Shown here piece by piece: positions 26,653 through 35,904 of a stretch of 64,000 nucleotides of DNA. A model generated the notes under the pieces. The model ran no database searches, had not been told where the DNA came from, and was given only the letters and a program-made list of their open reading frames with translations. Both the position numbers and the translations under genes were made by a program. The DNA is taken from positions 310,001-374,000 of the forward strand of contig CBDATC010000001.1 of the NCBI GenBank assembly GCA_965199765.1, in the 5' to 3' direction. This DNA is from JAPOXR01 sp965199765. Lineage in GTDB: Bacteria; Pseudomonadota; Alphaproteobacteria; Rhodobacterales; Rhodobacteraceae. Every line of letters begins with the position of its first letter. Positions within the stretch are counted from its first letter, which is position 1.

Positions 26653-27249
26653 TTACGAGCCTTTTGTAGTGATCGTGGCGGGCAACCCCTGTGCCTTTCC
26701 CGACCGCAGGATCTTTGGGTCATAAGGCGCACGACCGAAAACGGCAATCACGGTTTGCTCGAAGGTTTCCAGCGGTTCGATTGGAAAATTCGGGTCAAAT
26801 GAAGGCTGATCCCAACGTCGGCTGAACTCCGCGCAGCTTTTAAAAAACCGGTGGTCTGAAAATTCGATATGCGCATCGCAGTCCCAACTGTAGCGCTCGG
26901 CAGATTGCCCGCTGTGAAAAATCCCGTGGTGTTCCACCACCCAAGATACCTCTTCTCGGACAAAAGGCCGAAGCAGTTCGGCAGAAAAGCGATCATGATT
27001 GCTCGGCGCCAAACCATCACCGACGTCATGCAAAAGTGCGGCAACAATCCAGTCATCGTCAGCTTTATCACGATAGGCCCGTGTTGCCGCCTGCAAAGCA
27101 TGCTGCAGGCGGGTTACCCGCGTTCCCTCGATCCTGACATCGCCGTTGCGTTTCAATTCCGCGAGCACGCGCTTTGCCGTCAACCGGTATGCTGGAACAG
27201 CCGGATTCGGAGGCGGGGCCGGCTCAACACTTTTCTCCTTTTGAACCAT
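26653..27249 (-). CDS. HD-domain protein of the PhnZ-like / predicted phosphohydrolase group
   Basis: This 198-residue soluble protein has an HD domain: RLQHALQAATRAYRDKADDDWIVAALLHDVGDGLAPSNH gives the first His (HALQ), the HD pair (LLHDVGD) and the next His, then VVEHHGIF, and a later Asp region at SFDPNFP. It resembles the small HD proteins that include the diiron oxygenase PhnZ and 'predicted HD phosphohydrolases'. The set of His and Asp residues would allow a two-metal site. No phosphonate gene is near, so the substrate is open. AGGAAGAG lies 13 bases upstream of the ATG. Confidence 0.75.
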   Translation of the reverse strand: MVQKEKSVEPAPPPNPAVPAYRLTAKRVLAELKRNGDVRIEGTRVTRLQHALQAATRAYRDKADDDWIVAALLHDVGDGLAPSNHDRFSAELLRPFVREEVSWVVEHHGIFHSGQSAERYSWDCDAHIEFSDHRFFKSCAEFSRRWDQPSFDPNFPIEPLETFEQTVIAVFGRAPYDPKILRSGKAQGLPATITTKGS

Positions 27250-27454
27250 TTATCGCCTCACTCTTCCTTTCCATCCATCAGCCGCCAGAAACTATCGCTA
27301 TTGACTGCCTTTAGTCAATTGATCCTTGTGGGCAGGGTGCAAGCCACGCTGTTTGGTGCGCAGCACGACGACTTGTTTGCATGAGCTTTCGATGATGCTG
27401 GAACCGATCTGCATTCAAAACGACTGCATTCGCCATACCTCATCCTATGGCAGA

Positions 27455-27910
27455 TTCCAGAATCTTTCGCACTTTCGACCATGCGACGGCGGCTCCGTTA
27501 TGTTGAAGATTCATCCCGCGCAGCGGATCCATAATCATGTGCTTCCGCGTGCTCCGCTGTGTGCCGGCGACGTGTTTCAACCTGGCCGCTGCCAAGCGGA
27601 AACATGACTGACCATCGGGAGGTCCCAGCGACCTTGGTCCGTCTTCAAATTTCCTTCATCAACCGTTCCAGCGGATTGTTCGCATCGAGCCGCGCCGGAA
27701 AGTTGATCAGCTTCGGCATCCAACAGCGTGTTCAGCGTCTCCTCAATGGCACCCCTGACCATTTCACTTGGATGATCCTTGATCCTCGGTTCATTGATGC
27801 AAATTACTTCGCCCATCGGCTTGTCGTCTTTCTTTTCCATTGTCGGTCCTCTCCGACTGCAAGGAACCACCAGCAAAAGCAAATATGTGAAAGATTCTGT
27901 GCGTTATACC
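27455..27910 (-). mobile_element. Internally deleted IS256-family element, both ends present
   Basis: On the minus strand the transposase start MEKKDDKPMGEVICINEP is at 27840 and runs about 53 codons through HPSEMVRGAIEETLNTLLDAEADQL to about 27685. The sequence then jumps directly to the C-terminal part (NNPLERLMKEI, a stop and a frame change, then LAAARLKHVAGTQRSTRKHM through LQHNGAAVAW near 27480). Most of the catalytic core is absent. The outer ends are imperfect inverted repeats, CAGAATCTTTCGCACTTTCG on the left (about 27461-27480) and CAGAATCTTTCACATATTTG as the complement of 27880-27900. The result is a MITE-like derivative of about 450 bp that could only move with help from a full copy elsewhere. 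Confidence 0.78.
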
Positions 27911-28432
27911 GCCAAAATTGATCACCAGACGACACCAGCCGTTTCAATGATGCCCTTAACCCGCCTCAGTCGACATAACCTGCCGTTTGCGGCATTGGGA
28001 TCATTGAACATGGTTGACCATTCAGTGAAGATAAAGTTGGCTTGCGGCGGAATGGATGTGCGGCCGGTCGGTGTGCCGATAAGATGGAAATCAGCACCCC
28101 ATTCGCTCGATCAATTTGAGACAAAAAACACTGAGACTTGAACCAGATCGCCCAAGTTTTTGAATTGATCGTTTTCAGGTCTAAATTGCCGTCCTGCTCG
28201 CTTCAAAAGACTTCAGTGGTAATCAAGCCTCAGCTTCACAGGCAAAAGAACCGTGCATCCCGCCATTCATAAGTTTTGAAAACGCCGTTCCACGCGAACC
28301 CACCGATGCGCCCGCTTACCGTTCCAAAGCCCAGACGCATCGGCCCAGTCCTCCTTGCCGAGAATCTCCTTTAATGAGGGATGAACTGAGCTGGCGAGAG
28401 AAGTTCTTGTGTTCGAAGGTCAAACGCTTGAG
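27911..28432. other. Intergenic region, no gene recognised
   Basis: I see no coding region, RNA gene or repeat in these 522 bases between the deleted IS256 element and the small lipoprotein gene. Confidence 0.45.
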
Positions 28433-28621
28433 CTATTGTGCGGTTACTGCGCCAACCGTGCCTCCGAGCAATGCTCCTTCGACGCATTTATCGGATACCA
28501 ACACTTCGCCAGCCGCACATCCGAGAGCACCGCCAATAATCGTGTTTTCGACAACTTTTTCGTCGCAGGCCGCCAACGTGAACATCGCTGTTGCTGCCGC
28601 GCAAATCATTGCATACCGCAT
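28433..28621 (-). CDS. Small lipoprotein with a Gly-rich stretch
   Basis: This 62-residue protein has a short signal peptide ending in the lipobox LAAC (Cys19), so it should be lipid-anchored. The rest is Gly- and Ala-rich (IIGGALGCAAGEV and ALLGGTVGAVTA), like the glycine-zipper segments of small envelope lipoproteins. AAGGAG lies 8 bases upstream of the ATG, a strong ribosome site, which supports a real gene despite its size. The function is unknown. Confidence 0.7.
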   Translation of the reverse strand: MRYAMICAAATAMFTLAACDEKVVENTIIGGALGCAAGEVLVSDKCVEGALLGGTVGAVTAQ

Positions 28622-28737
28622 TCTAATTCTCCTTGGTCTGCTCGTTTACAGATTCCATGCTACTGCATGGGATTATTCCCACCCAATACGTCATCATGGG
28701 GTTGCGTTCAAGACAGCAGAACCCTCAGTCTTGGGAT

Positions 28738-30270
28738 TTACAGTGGAATATTGTCGTGCTTCTTTGGAGGATTTGAAAGCTTTTTGGTTCGCAGCGCAGC
28801 GAAAGCACGGCAAACACGGAGACGGGTCGAGTGCGGCAAAATAACTTCGTCGACAAATCCCCGCTCCGCCGCGATGAATGGATTAGCAAATCGTTCCTCG
28901 TATTCGGACGTTCGAGCAGCAACAAAATCAGCATTGTCCAACGACGATCTGTAGAGTATTTCAACAGCGCCCTTGGCTCCCATGACCGCAATCTGCGCAC
29001 TAGGCCATGCATAATTGACGTCCCCCCGGAGATGCTTTGATGCCATGACATCATATGCTCCGCCATAAGCTTTGCGGGTAATGACTGTCACCTTCGGCAC
29101 CGTAGCTTCTCCATATGCAAACAGCAGTTTGGCCCCGTGTTTGATGATGCCGCCATATTCTTGGGCTGTTCCGGGCAAAAATCCGGGAACATCAACCAAT
29201 GTCAGAATGGGTATCTCGAAAGCGTCGCAGAACCTCACAAAGCGGGCAGCTTTGCGCGAACTGTCAATATCCAAGCAACCCGCTAAAACCATCGGTTGAT
29301 TGGCAACAACTCCGATGGTTGAACCCTCCAGCCTGACGAACGCAGTAACGATATTGCCCGCAAAGTCCGCCTGAAGTTCGAATACATCTCCTTCATCCGC
29401 TAGTTTTTGTATGAGTTCTCTGATGTCATACGGCAAATTCGGATTGTCAGGAACAAGCGTATCAAGCGATGGTTCGCTACGATTCGGATCATCGTAGAAG
29501 GGTCTAGTCGGTGGCTTTTCGCGATTGCTCAGGGGCAGAAAATCAATCAGACGCCGCACCTCGGCCAATGTTTCAATGTCATTCTCGAACGCTGCGTCGG
29601 CAACCGAAGACTTCGTGGTGTGGGTTTTAGCTCCTCCCAGGTCCTCGGCGGAAATCACCTCATTGGTTACCGTTTTGACGACATCCGGTCCGGTGACGAA
29701 CATATAAGAGGTGTCACGCACCATAAAAATGAAATCGGTCATTGCCGGTGAATAAACAGCCCCACCCGCGCAGGGGCCCATAATCACACTGATCTGCGGC
29801 ACCACTCCGGAAGCCAGTATGTTTCTTTGAAACACTTCAGCATAACCAGCTAATGACGCAACGCCCTCTTGAATCCGAGCGCCTCCGGAATCATTGAGAC
29901 CAACAACCGGCGCCCCATTTTGTACGGCCATATCCATGATCTTGCATATTTTCTGAGCGTGTGTCTCTGATAAAGATCCGCCGAAGACGGTGAAGTCTTG
30001 ACTGAACAGATAAATCTTGCGGCCGTTGACTGTTCCCCAGCCGGTGACGACGCCATCGCCAGGATATCGATTGTCCTGCATGCCAAAATCATGGCATCGA
30101 TGGGCTACAAACATATCAAATTCTTCAAACGAGTCTTCGTCCAGCAAAAGGTTAACCCGTTCCCGCGCTGTGAGCTTTCCCCTCTTATGCTGGCCCTTGG
30201 TGCGACGAACCCCGCCTCCGAGGCGGGCTTCCGCCCGGCGCTTTTCCAATTCGTTAATTACGTCGTCCAT
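28738..30270 (-). CDS. pccB: Propionyl-CoA carboxylase beta subunit (acyl-CoA carboxyltransferase)
   Basis: This carboxyltransferase subunit of a biotin-dependent acyl-CoA carboxylase, most likely for propionyl-CoA, gives (S)-methylmalonyl-CoA. The 510 residues show two crotonase-like halves: KRGKLTARERVNLLLDEDSFEEFD at the start, GGSLSETHAQKICKIMDMA and NDSGGARIQEGVASLAGY (acyl-CoA oxyanion hole), PCAGGAVYSPAMTDF, then in the C-terminal half RFCDAFEIPILTLVDVPGFLPGTAQEYGGIIKHGAKLLFAY and KAYGGAYDVMASKHLRGD (biotin-side oxyanion hole). The alpha subunit (pccA) and the mutase are not in the window. meaB at 38.7 kb belongs to the same pathway. Confidence 0.94.
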   Translation of the reverse strand: MDDVINELEKRRAEARLGGGVRRTKGQHKRGKLTARERVNLLLDEDSFEEFDMFVAHRCHDFGMQDNRYPGDGVVTGWGTVNGRKIYLFSQDFTVFGGSLSETHAQKICKIMDMAVQNGAPVVGLNDSGGARIQEGVASLAGYAEVFQRNILASGVVPQISVIMGPCAGGAVYSPAMTDFIFMVRDTSYMFVTGPDVVKTVTNEVISAEDLGGAKTHTTKSSVADAAFENDIETLAEVRRLIDFLPLSNREKPPTRPFYDDPNRSEPSLDTLVPDNPNLPYDIRELIQKLADEGDVFELQADFAGNIVTAFVRLEGSTIGVVANQPMVLAGCLDIDSSRKAARFVRFCDAFEIPILTLVDVPGFLPGTAQEYGGIIKHGAKLLFAYGEATVPKVTVITRKAYGGAYDVMASKHLRGDVNYAWPSAQIAVMGAKGAVEILYRSSLDNADFVAARTSEYEERFANPFIAAERGFVDEVILPHSTRLRVCRAFAALRTKKLSNPPKKHDNIPL

Positions 30271-30381
30271 GATTGGCCTGATTTACAATTTGCATCTCCT
30301 AATGACTTTATCGGCTGTTTTGATTGCACGCAAAACCGTAAGCAAGAAAAATAGCGGCATCGCTGGCAATAGCAGGACTTA

Positions 30382-31611
30382 ATGAGCAATCTTTCCTCCG
30401 TACGATTTTTCGACCGCACCACCCCACCGCACCTGATAACGCTCATAGCATTAACGAGCTTGGCTGCGCTTTCGCTGACACTGCTGCTGCCGTCTCTTGC
30501 CGATATGGCTGAAGATTTCGGTACAGATTACCGTCTCATGCAATTGGCCGTGACCGGTTACCTGTTCATGAATGGTCTGCTCCACGTTGTGATCGGACCG
30601 CTATCCGACAGATTCGGTCGAAGGCCAATCACACTTTGCGCTATCATACTCTTTCTCTTGGCAACACTCGGATGCATTTTAGCGCCAAACGCGGAAATCT
30701 TCCTTGTTTTTCGGATGTCACAAGCCGTGATCGTGACGGGGATCGTCCTTTCCCGGGCGATTGTCCGCGACATGGTTCCACAAAGCGAATCTGCATCGAT
30801 GCTGGGATATGTAACCATGGGCATGGCTATGCTGCCCATGTTCGCCCCTGCCCTCGGGGGATTCCTGAACGAGATATTTGGCTGGCAGTCGAGTTTTATT
30901 CTGTTGGGCGCAATCGGGATCGTGGTTTTCACTTTTGTATTTTTCGACCAAGGTGAAACCGCTGCATCTAAATCCAATAGCTTCCGGCAGCAGATCAGCG
31001 AGTATCCTGAATTGTTCCGTTCGCGAAGATTCTGGGGCTATGTCGCGGTAACCGCATTATCATCCGGAAGCTTTTTTGCCTTTTTGGGAACCTCACCGAG
31101 CATTGGCGCAAAGTATTTTGACCTCAGCCCATCGATCCTAGGATTTTATTTTGGTCTAACAGCGGTAGGCTATGCGCTCGGCAACTATGTATCCGGACGA
31201 TTCTCCGTCCAAGTCGGAACGGGCCGAATGCTCTTAATCGGCTCGATTGTCGCACTTGCCTGCCCGCTTGGAGCGTTGGCTGCGCAATTGGCTGGAATAC
31301 AACATCCACTTGGATTCTATGGTTTCATAACGTTTGTTGGAATCAGCAACGGAATTGTGATTCCAAATGCGACCGCCGCAACGCTCTCGGTTCGCCCGCA
31401 TTTGGCGGGCACCGCCTCTGGAATCGGTGGCGCGATTCACATCGGATTAGGCTCGGGAATCGCTGTGCTGGCAGGCTCTTTGCTTTCCGACGAAGCTTCG
31501 CCCACACCTTACATTATCGTCAATTTTGCTTGCGTGGCGTTATGCTTGATCGCATTGATGTATGTGTTTCGGGTGGAGCGGATCATCCAGCTCGCTGAAA
31601 ATCACAACTGA
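30382..31611 (+). CDS. MFS drug-type exporter, Bcr/CflA family
   Basis: This is an inner-membrane proton-driven exporter with 12 hydrophobic segments in 409 residues. LPSLADMAEDFGTDYRLMQLAVTGYLFMNGLLHVVIGPLSDRFGRRPITL carries the typical N-terminal and loop 2-3 motifs of the Bcr/CflA subgroup (GPLSDRFGRRP). VSGRFSVQVGTGRML lies in the second half. The subgroup exports compounds such as bicyclomycin, chloramphenicol or sulfonamides, or natural metabolites; the substrate here is unknown. It is divergent from pccB, with 111 bases between them, and ends 3 bases before the stop of the convergent EamA gene. Confidence 0.88.
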   Translation: MSNLSSVRFFDRTTPPHLITLIALTSLAALSLTLLLPSLADMAEDFGTDYRLMQLAVTGYLFMNGLLHVVIGPLSDRFGRRPITLCAIILFLLATLGCILAPNAEIFLVFRMSQAVIVTGIVLSRAIVRDMVPQSESASMLGYVTMGMAMLPMFAPALGGFLNEIFGWQSSFILLGAIGIVVFTFVFFDQGETAASKSNSFRQQISEYPELFRSRRFWGYVAVTALSSGSFFAFLGTSPSIGAKYFDLSPSILGFYFGLTAVGYALGNYVSGRFSVQVGTGRMLLIGSIVALACPLGALAAQLAGIQHPLGFYGFITFVGISNGIVIPNATAATLSVRPHLAGTASGIGGAIHIGLGSGIAVLAGSLLSDEASPTPYIIVNFACVALCLIALMYVFRVERIIQLAENHN

Positions 31612-31614
31612 TGC

Positions 31615-32535
31615 CTATCGTAGCGTGACAGACGATCCATTACGGCGCTTGATTGCCAGTGCTGCTTCTCTCCATGCAATAAAGCTCACGCTGGCTACGA
31701 TGACAGCGCCACCGGTCAACACCCAAACGTCCGTGGCTTCACCAAACAGCACAAGCCCTATCACGGCTGACCAAACCAGTTGAAGAAACACCACAGGCTG
31801 AGTCGCTGATATCGGAGCCCTCAACAATGATAGAGTCATTGTGTAATGGGCAGCGGTTGCGAAGGCAGCTGTCAGAAACAGCCAGCCGAGCTGAGCCGTC
31901 GTTGGCATTACCCAGTCTGCCAATGCGAATGGCAGCAAAACCAATGGCACGACAAGCGATAACATGCCAACAATGACAGGTGCATCAAATTGCTCGGTAA
32001 GTCGCTTGGTAATGAGATAGGATGAGGCAAAAAATACCGCTGCCGCCAACACCGCGAGATGCCCCGCAGAAATCTCTCTGAATCCGGGCCTCAATATTAT
32101 AAGAGTGCCGCATAACGCAGCAAGCACAGCCAAGACACGCCTGTATGCAAGTTTCTCGCCGAGAAAGACGAACGCGCCGAGAGTAATACAGATCGGAGCA
32201 AGATACATCAGCGACACCACCTCGGTGATCGTGATTCTGGTGATGGAATAAAACCAAAGCAAAACGCCAAAACCGTGAACGATGCCCCGCCAACCAAACA
32301 GAATGAGCGAATGTCTGTTCAGTCGTGTTCGGAGCAAGGGGATGAGCATGGGGGTGATAAAGACTAGACCCAACAAATAACGCAAAAATCCAGCCTGCGC
32401 CGAAGGAACTTCGGACCCGACATGCTTAACAACAGCACCGACGGCAACGATATTGAGGCCGGACACCATCATCCAGCCTATGCCAGCCAGTGTGCGATTC
32501 CTTCCAGATCTCAGAACCGGGAATGGCAAACGCAC
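31615..32535 (-). CDS. EamA-family (DMT superfamily) transporter
   Basis: This 306-residue inner-membrane protein has ten hydrophobic segments in two repeated EamA halves. The first half includes GAVVKHVGSEVPSAQAGFLRYLLG and LYLAPICITLGAFVFLGEKLAYRR, and the second half LRAPISATQPVVFLQLVWSAVIGLVLFGEATDVWVLTGG; the repeated xFLGE / LFGE pattern is the signature. It should export a small metabolite, identity unknown. It is convergent with the Bcr/CflA gene and lies downstream of yebC with 44 bases between. Confidence 0.87.
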   Translation of the reverse strand: MRLPFPVLRSGRNRTLAGIGWMMVSGLNIVAVGAVVKHVGSEVPSAQAGFLRYLLGLVFITPMLIPLLRTRLNRHSLILFGWRGIVHGFGVLLWFYSITRITITEVVSLMYLAPICITLGAFVFLGEKLAYRRVLAVLAALCGTLIILRPGFREISAGHLAVLAAAVFFASSYLITKRLTEQFDAPVIVGMLSLVVPLVLLPFALADWVMPTTAQLGWLFLTAAFATAAHYTMTLSLLRAPISATQPVVFLQLVWSAVIGLVLFGEATDVWVLTGGAVIVASVSFIAWREAALAIKRRNGSSVTLR

Positions 32536-32579
32536 TAACGTGTATCCAACTTACAAGATCAGAATCTGTACAATCGAAT

Positions 32580-33320
32580 TCATAGAGCTTCGATCAATTC
32601 ATCCGGTATGTCGAAATTGGCGGTGACGGTCTGCACATCATCTTCATTTTCCAAGGTCTCTATGAGCTTGAAAATCTTACGCGCACCGTCTTCATCCAGT
32701 TCAGTGGCGATGTTCGGTCTCCAAATCATCTTGGCGGATTCGGGTTCTCCGATCACAATTTCCAACGCCGACGAGACTGAGGCCAAATCCTTGTCTGCGG
32801 TCAGAACGATGTGTCCATCGTCGGATGTTTCGACATCTTCCGCTCCCGCATCGATCGCCGCCTCAAACAAATTGTCTGCGTCAATTGCCTCTGAATCGTA
32901 GGAAATCTCCCCTACCCGATCAAACATGTAGCTGACAGCTCCGCTCTCTGCGAGATTACCTCCAGCCTTGCCGAATATTGATCGAATCGATGAGGCGGTG
33001 CGGTTTCGGTTATCGGTCATCGCTTCAACGATCACCGCTACGCCGCCCGGACCGTAACCTTCATACCGGACCTCGGAGAGATCAGCTGCATCAGGTCCCG
33101 CAGCTTTGGAAATCGCACGATCAATGACGTCTTTGGGAACCGAGTTTGCCTTTGCCTCGCGCACCGCGAGTCTGAGGCGTGGATTTTTGTCAGGATCATT
33201 ATCTCCCATCTTGGCGGCAACCGTCACTTCGCGCGCAAGTTTTGCAAAGAGTTTGGATCGAGCAGCGTCTTGTCTGCCCTTTCTATGCTGAATATTTGCC
33301 CATTTGGAATGACCCGCCAT
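32580..33320 (-). CDS. yebC: YebC/PmpR-family protein
   Basis: This 246-residue cytoplasmic protein starts at MAGHSKWANIQHRKGRQDAARSKLF, the family's signature N-terminus. KNPRLRLAVREAKANSVPKDVIDRAI, GGNLAESGAVSYMFDRVG and VQTVTANFDIPDELI complete the three domains. Members are described as transcription regulators, and more recently as ribosome-associated factors that help with difficult peptide sequences. The start at 33320 is chosen over the in-frame ATG at 33332 to give the standard N-terminus. No ruvC is next to it, unlike in many proteobacteria. Confidence 0.95.
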   Translation of the reverse strand: MAGHSKWANIQHRKGRQDAARSKLFAKLAREVTVAAKMGDNDPDKNPRLRLAVREAKANSVPKDVIDRAISKAAGPDAADLSEVRYEGYGPGGVAVIVEAMTDNRNRTASSIRSIFGKAGGNLAESGAVSYMFDRVGEISYDSEAIDADNLFEAAIDAGAEDVETSDDGHIVLTADKDLASVSSALEIVIGEPESAKMIWRPNIATELDEDGARKIFKLIETLENEDDVQTVTANFDIPDELIEAL

Positions 33321-33679
33321 TGTGGAATCCATGTCTGCTGCGTCTGTCGAATTCTAAAGCGTCCAGCACAAAATCCGCATCACTTTGCTGATAGGATGCT
33401 GAAAGCGGCTTAATGTTGGACATTTCGGGATAAAGTTCAACTGAAATCGTCGAAGTTGGAATTTAGCCCTCTGTTCGATGCGCAGCAGCGAACCCTGATC
33501 GACGAAGTTTCCATGTCAGCTTATCGAGATCAAATGTCACCACTGTCTTGCCCACCAACACCGATGAACTGTTTTGCGGTCTCTTGAAAATTTGTCTTTC
33601 ATGAACATTTAATTTGGTAGATCAAACGAAGAGCTTTTGACGGGTGCCGCAGGTCCAGACGCGGGCAGGTGCTGAAAAA

Positions 33680-34456
33680 ATGACTGAAAGACCAGCAGAG
33701 CGAACTACTATTGAAGCGACTGGAGGCGATGCGGTTTCATTCCTGCAAAGCTTGGTGACCAACGACATCGAGAAATGCAAAAGCGGTTTGGTATATGCCG
33801 CATTATTGACCCCGCAGGGCAAGTATCTGTTTGATTTCTTTGTGCGGTCATCGGATGACACCATTCTTATCGATATCGATTCCAAGAGCTCAGCAAGCTT
33901 CTTCCAACGACTCAGCATGTATAAGCTGCGCACCAATGTCAGCCTGAATCAGTCGCCTTGCCGTGTTGCCAGGGGTATCGATTCAGCTCCCGATGGCGCC
34001 GTGGTTGATCCGCGCCATCCAATGCTCGGGTGGCGATTGTATGATTCGGATGTGGACGACGACTGTTCAATCGACTGGGACCGCATCCGCGTCGATCATT
34101 GTGTGCCTGAATCAGGTATCGAACTTTTGTCGGAAAGGACATTTATTCTTGAAGCCGGATTTGAGCGCTTAAATGGTGTGGATTTTCGCAAGGGATGTTT
34201 CGTCGGACAGGAAGTCACGGCACGCATGAAACACAAAGCCAAACTCAATAAGCGGCTGGTTACAGTCGAGGTTGAAGGGTGCGCGCCCGTAGGCACTCCC
34301 ATCAGCGCGGAAGGCCGTCCTGTAGGCACATTGTACACGCAGTCAGGGGGTCGAGGAATCGCGCATTTGCGGCTAGACCGGATTCAAGGCCGCGAACTCA
34401 TCGCTGACAGCGCACGCATTAGATTTGACCAATCCGAAATCGAACCGAATCTCTAG
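33680..34456 (+). CDS. ygfZ: YgfZ/GcvT-like folate-binding protein
   Basis: This 258-residue protein is related to the T-protein of the glycine cleavage system and helps iron-sulfur cluster assembly or repair using folate. The signature KGCFVGQEVTARMKHKAKLNKR is present near residues 170-191, with the conserved Cys. FLQSLVTNDIEKCKSGLVYAALLTPQGKYLFDFFV is the typical N-terminal half. The ATG at 33680 is preferred; an in-frame GTG at 33644 would add 12 residues. It is a single gene. Confidence 0.92.
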   Translation: MTERPAERTTIEATGGDAVSFLQSLVTNDIEKCKSGLVYAALLTPQGKYLFDFFVRSSDDTILIDIDSKSSASFFQRLSMYKLRTNVSLNQSPCRVARGIDSAPDGAVVDPRHPMLGWRLYDSDVDDDCSIDWDRIRVDHCVPESGIELLSERTFILEAGFERLNGVDFRKGCFVGQEVTARMKHKAKLNKRLVTVEVEGCAPVGTPISAEGRPVGTLYTQSGGRGIAHLRLDRIQGRELIADSARIRFDQSEIEPNL

Positions 34457-34534
34457 CGGGAATTGGCCAGCGGATTTCGCTTAATTCATCCGTTCCGGAA
34501 TGTGGCTGCAACATTCAGGCTTGCATTCGTTCGG

Positions 34535-35356
34535 TCATTCAGGAGGCGTTGCATCAATCTTCTGTGGCGGAGGAGTGACGGCATTGTCTTTCACAAACAT
34601 CTCAAATGCTTTGAATCCAAGAGTTCCTGCGGCGACAAGACCCTTCGGTGTGTTGGCGGATTCTGTCAACGGCGACAAAAATCCACCCGCTTCCGAAACC
34701 AAAAGATCGGCTGCCGGAACTTCAGAAGGACAAAGCTCCTCTGACCAGAATCCATCAATGCGCGCACAGCTCAGATAAGCTAAATCAAGAACAGGGGAAC
34801 CGGAAATTCTCACGGCGCGCAGGGTTTGCATGACCTTGACACGCACCGGATTAATCACACCCGGAGCCGACTTCCAATCGGTTCCCACAAGGAATTCCGC
34901 AGGCCGTGTGCGATTCGAAACCCGAATTCGCGAATGATTCAGCCAACTGCCGGTTCCTTTCTCGGCGAGAAACAACTCATTCTCCAACGGATCCATAATC
35001 AGCGACAGCTCGGGTTTGCCTTTATGCAACAGGGCTATGGAAATTCCCCAGCGCGGCAATCCGCGCACAAAGTTCTCACGTCCTTCAGAGACGTTCAATT
35101 TCCAAACGCGTGTCGTATCGTTTCCTTCAAGGCTGTCTGAATTGGTGCATTCATAACTGTAGGCTGGGCGTGCGGTTTGCAGTTCCTCGACAAGAGAATC
35201 CTCGGCTCTGCGCCAAGCGCGGTCGGAAAATCCGACTGTTCCCTTCACAGAGTTCTGAAGCTGCCGAACCTCGCTGAAATCGCGCAGCAGCATCCTGCCG
35301 ACTCGACGGATGGCTTTCCCCGCGAGATTCAGATTGGGATTGTTGCTACGCATCAT
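34535..35356 (-). CDS. SuhB-like inositol monophosphatase-fold protein lacking the catalytic motifs
   Basis: This 273-residue protein aligns over its length with alphaproteobacterial SuhB: GRMLLRDFSEVRQLQNSVKG, DRAWRRAEDSLVEELQTARPAY and the C-terminal DLLVSEAGGFLS. The metal-site motifs are changed, however. The Glu pair that should follow TARPxYG reads ECT (residues 69-71), the motif WIVDPLDGTTNF is WKLNVSEGRENF (residues 85-96), and the WD in the late WDIAAG motif is SE (residues 211-212). A working Mg-dependent phosphatase is therefore unlikely. SuhB of E. coli also acts in transcription antitermination of rRNA operons without needing catalysis, and this protein may have kept only such a role. 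efp lies about 1 kb away. Confidence 0.8.
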   Translation of the reverse strand: MMRSNNPNLNLAGKAIRRVGRMLLRDFSEVRQLQNSVKGTVGFSDRAWRRAEDSLVEELQTARPAYSYECTNSDSLEGNDTTRVWKLNVSEGRENFVRGLPRWGISIALLHKGKPELSLIMDPLENELFLAEKGTGSWLNHSRIRVSNRTRPAEFLVGTDWKSAPGVINPVRVKVMQTLRAVRISGSPVLDLAYLSCARIDGFWSEELCPSEVPAADLLVSEAGGFLSPLTESANTPKGLVAAGTLGFKAFEMFVKDNAVTPPPQKIDATPPE

Positions 35357-35904
35357 TGCAAAGCACCTGCTCTAAGCTTCGGATGGACATTTCGCATCGC
35401 AGCGGAGACAAATCACCGCTCACTTGGGTCCCATTCCAAGCGAAACCTCTTACGTCAAAATATTCAACTCGGGAAATGCAAATTTTGCGTGGCAAACCTG
35501 CCGATTCCGCGGCTACTCTGGTTTCTCAGCCTGCAGCGGCCAATGCGCCGTCTAACGCAAGCCTCGATAAGCATAGACGGATAACCCTTACATTTTGATT
35601 TCCGTTTTTCTTCGCGGCCTGACAATGGTCAACTCAATTTCCGCGTTAACGCGGCCACGCCCAATCTCCCCGCTCTGAAGATTGTTTTTCGGCACGTTGG
35701 ACAATATGCGCCGATGTCATATTCCTCTGTTTCCAAAAAAATCAGCCGCGCGTTGACGAAAATTCTTACCACGGATTGAATTCTTTCATTGTAAATCAGC
35801 ACTTAAATCCGCTTGGAAAATAAAATTTGGACCTACCCATGGCGAACGGCTTTAGTTTCTGACAGTACGGCACGCCCATTCCTAAATTGACTCGCCGGGT
35901 TATT
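35357..35904. other. Intergenic region, no gene recognised
   Basis: These 548 bases lie between the suhB-like gene and the thioesterase gene, which point away from each other. Promoters for both should be here. Short frames on the plus strand match nothing I know. Confidence 0.4.
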
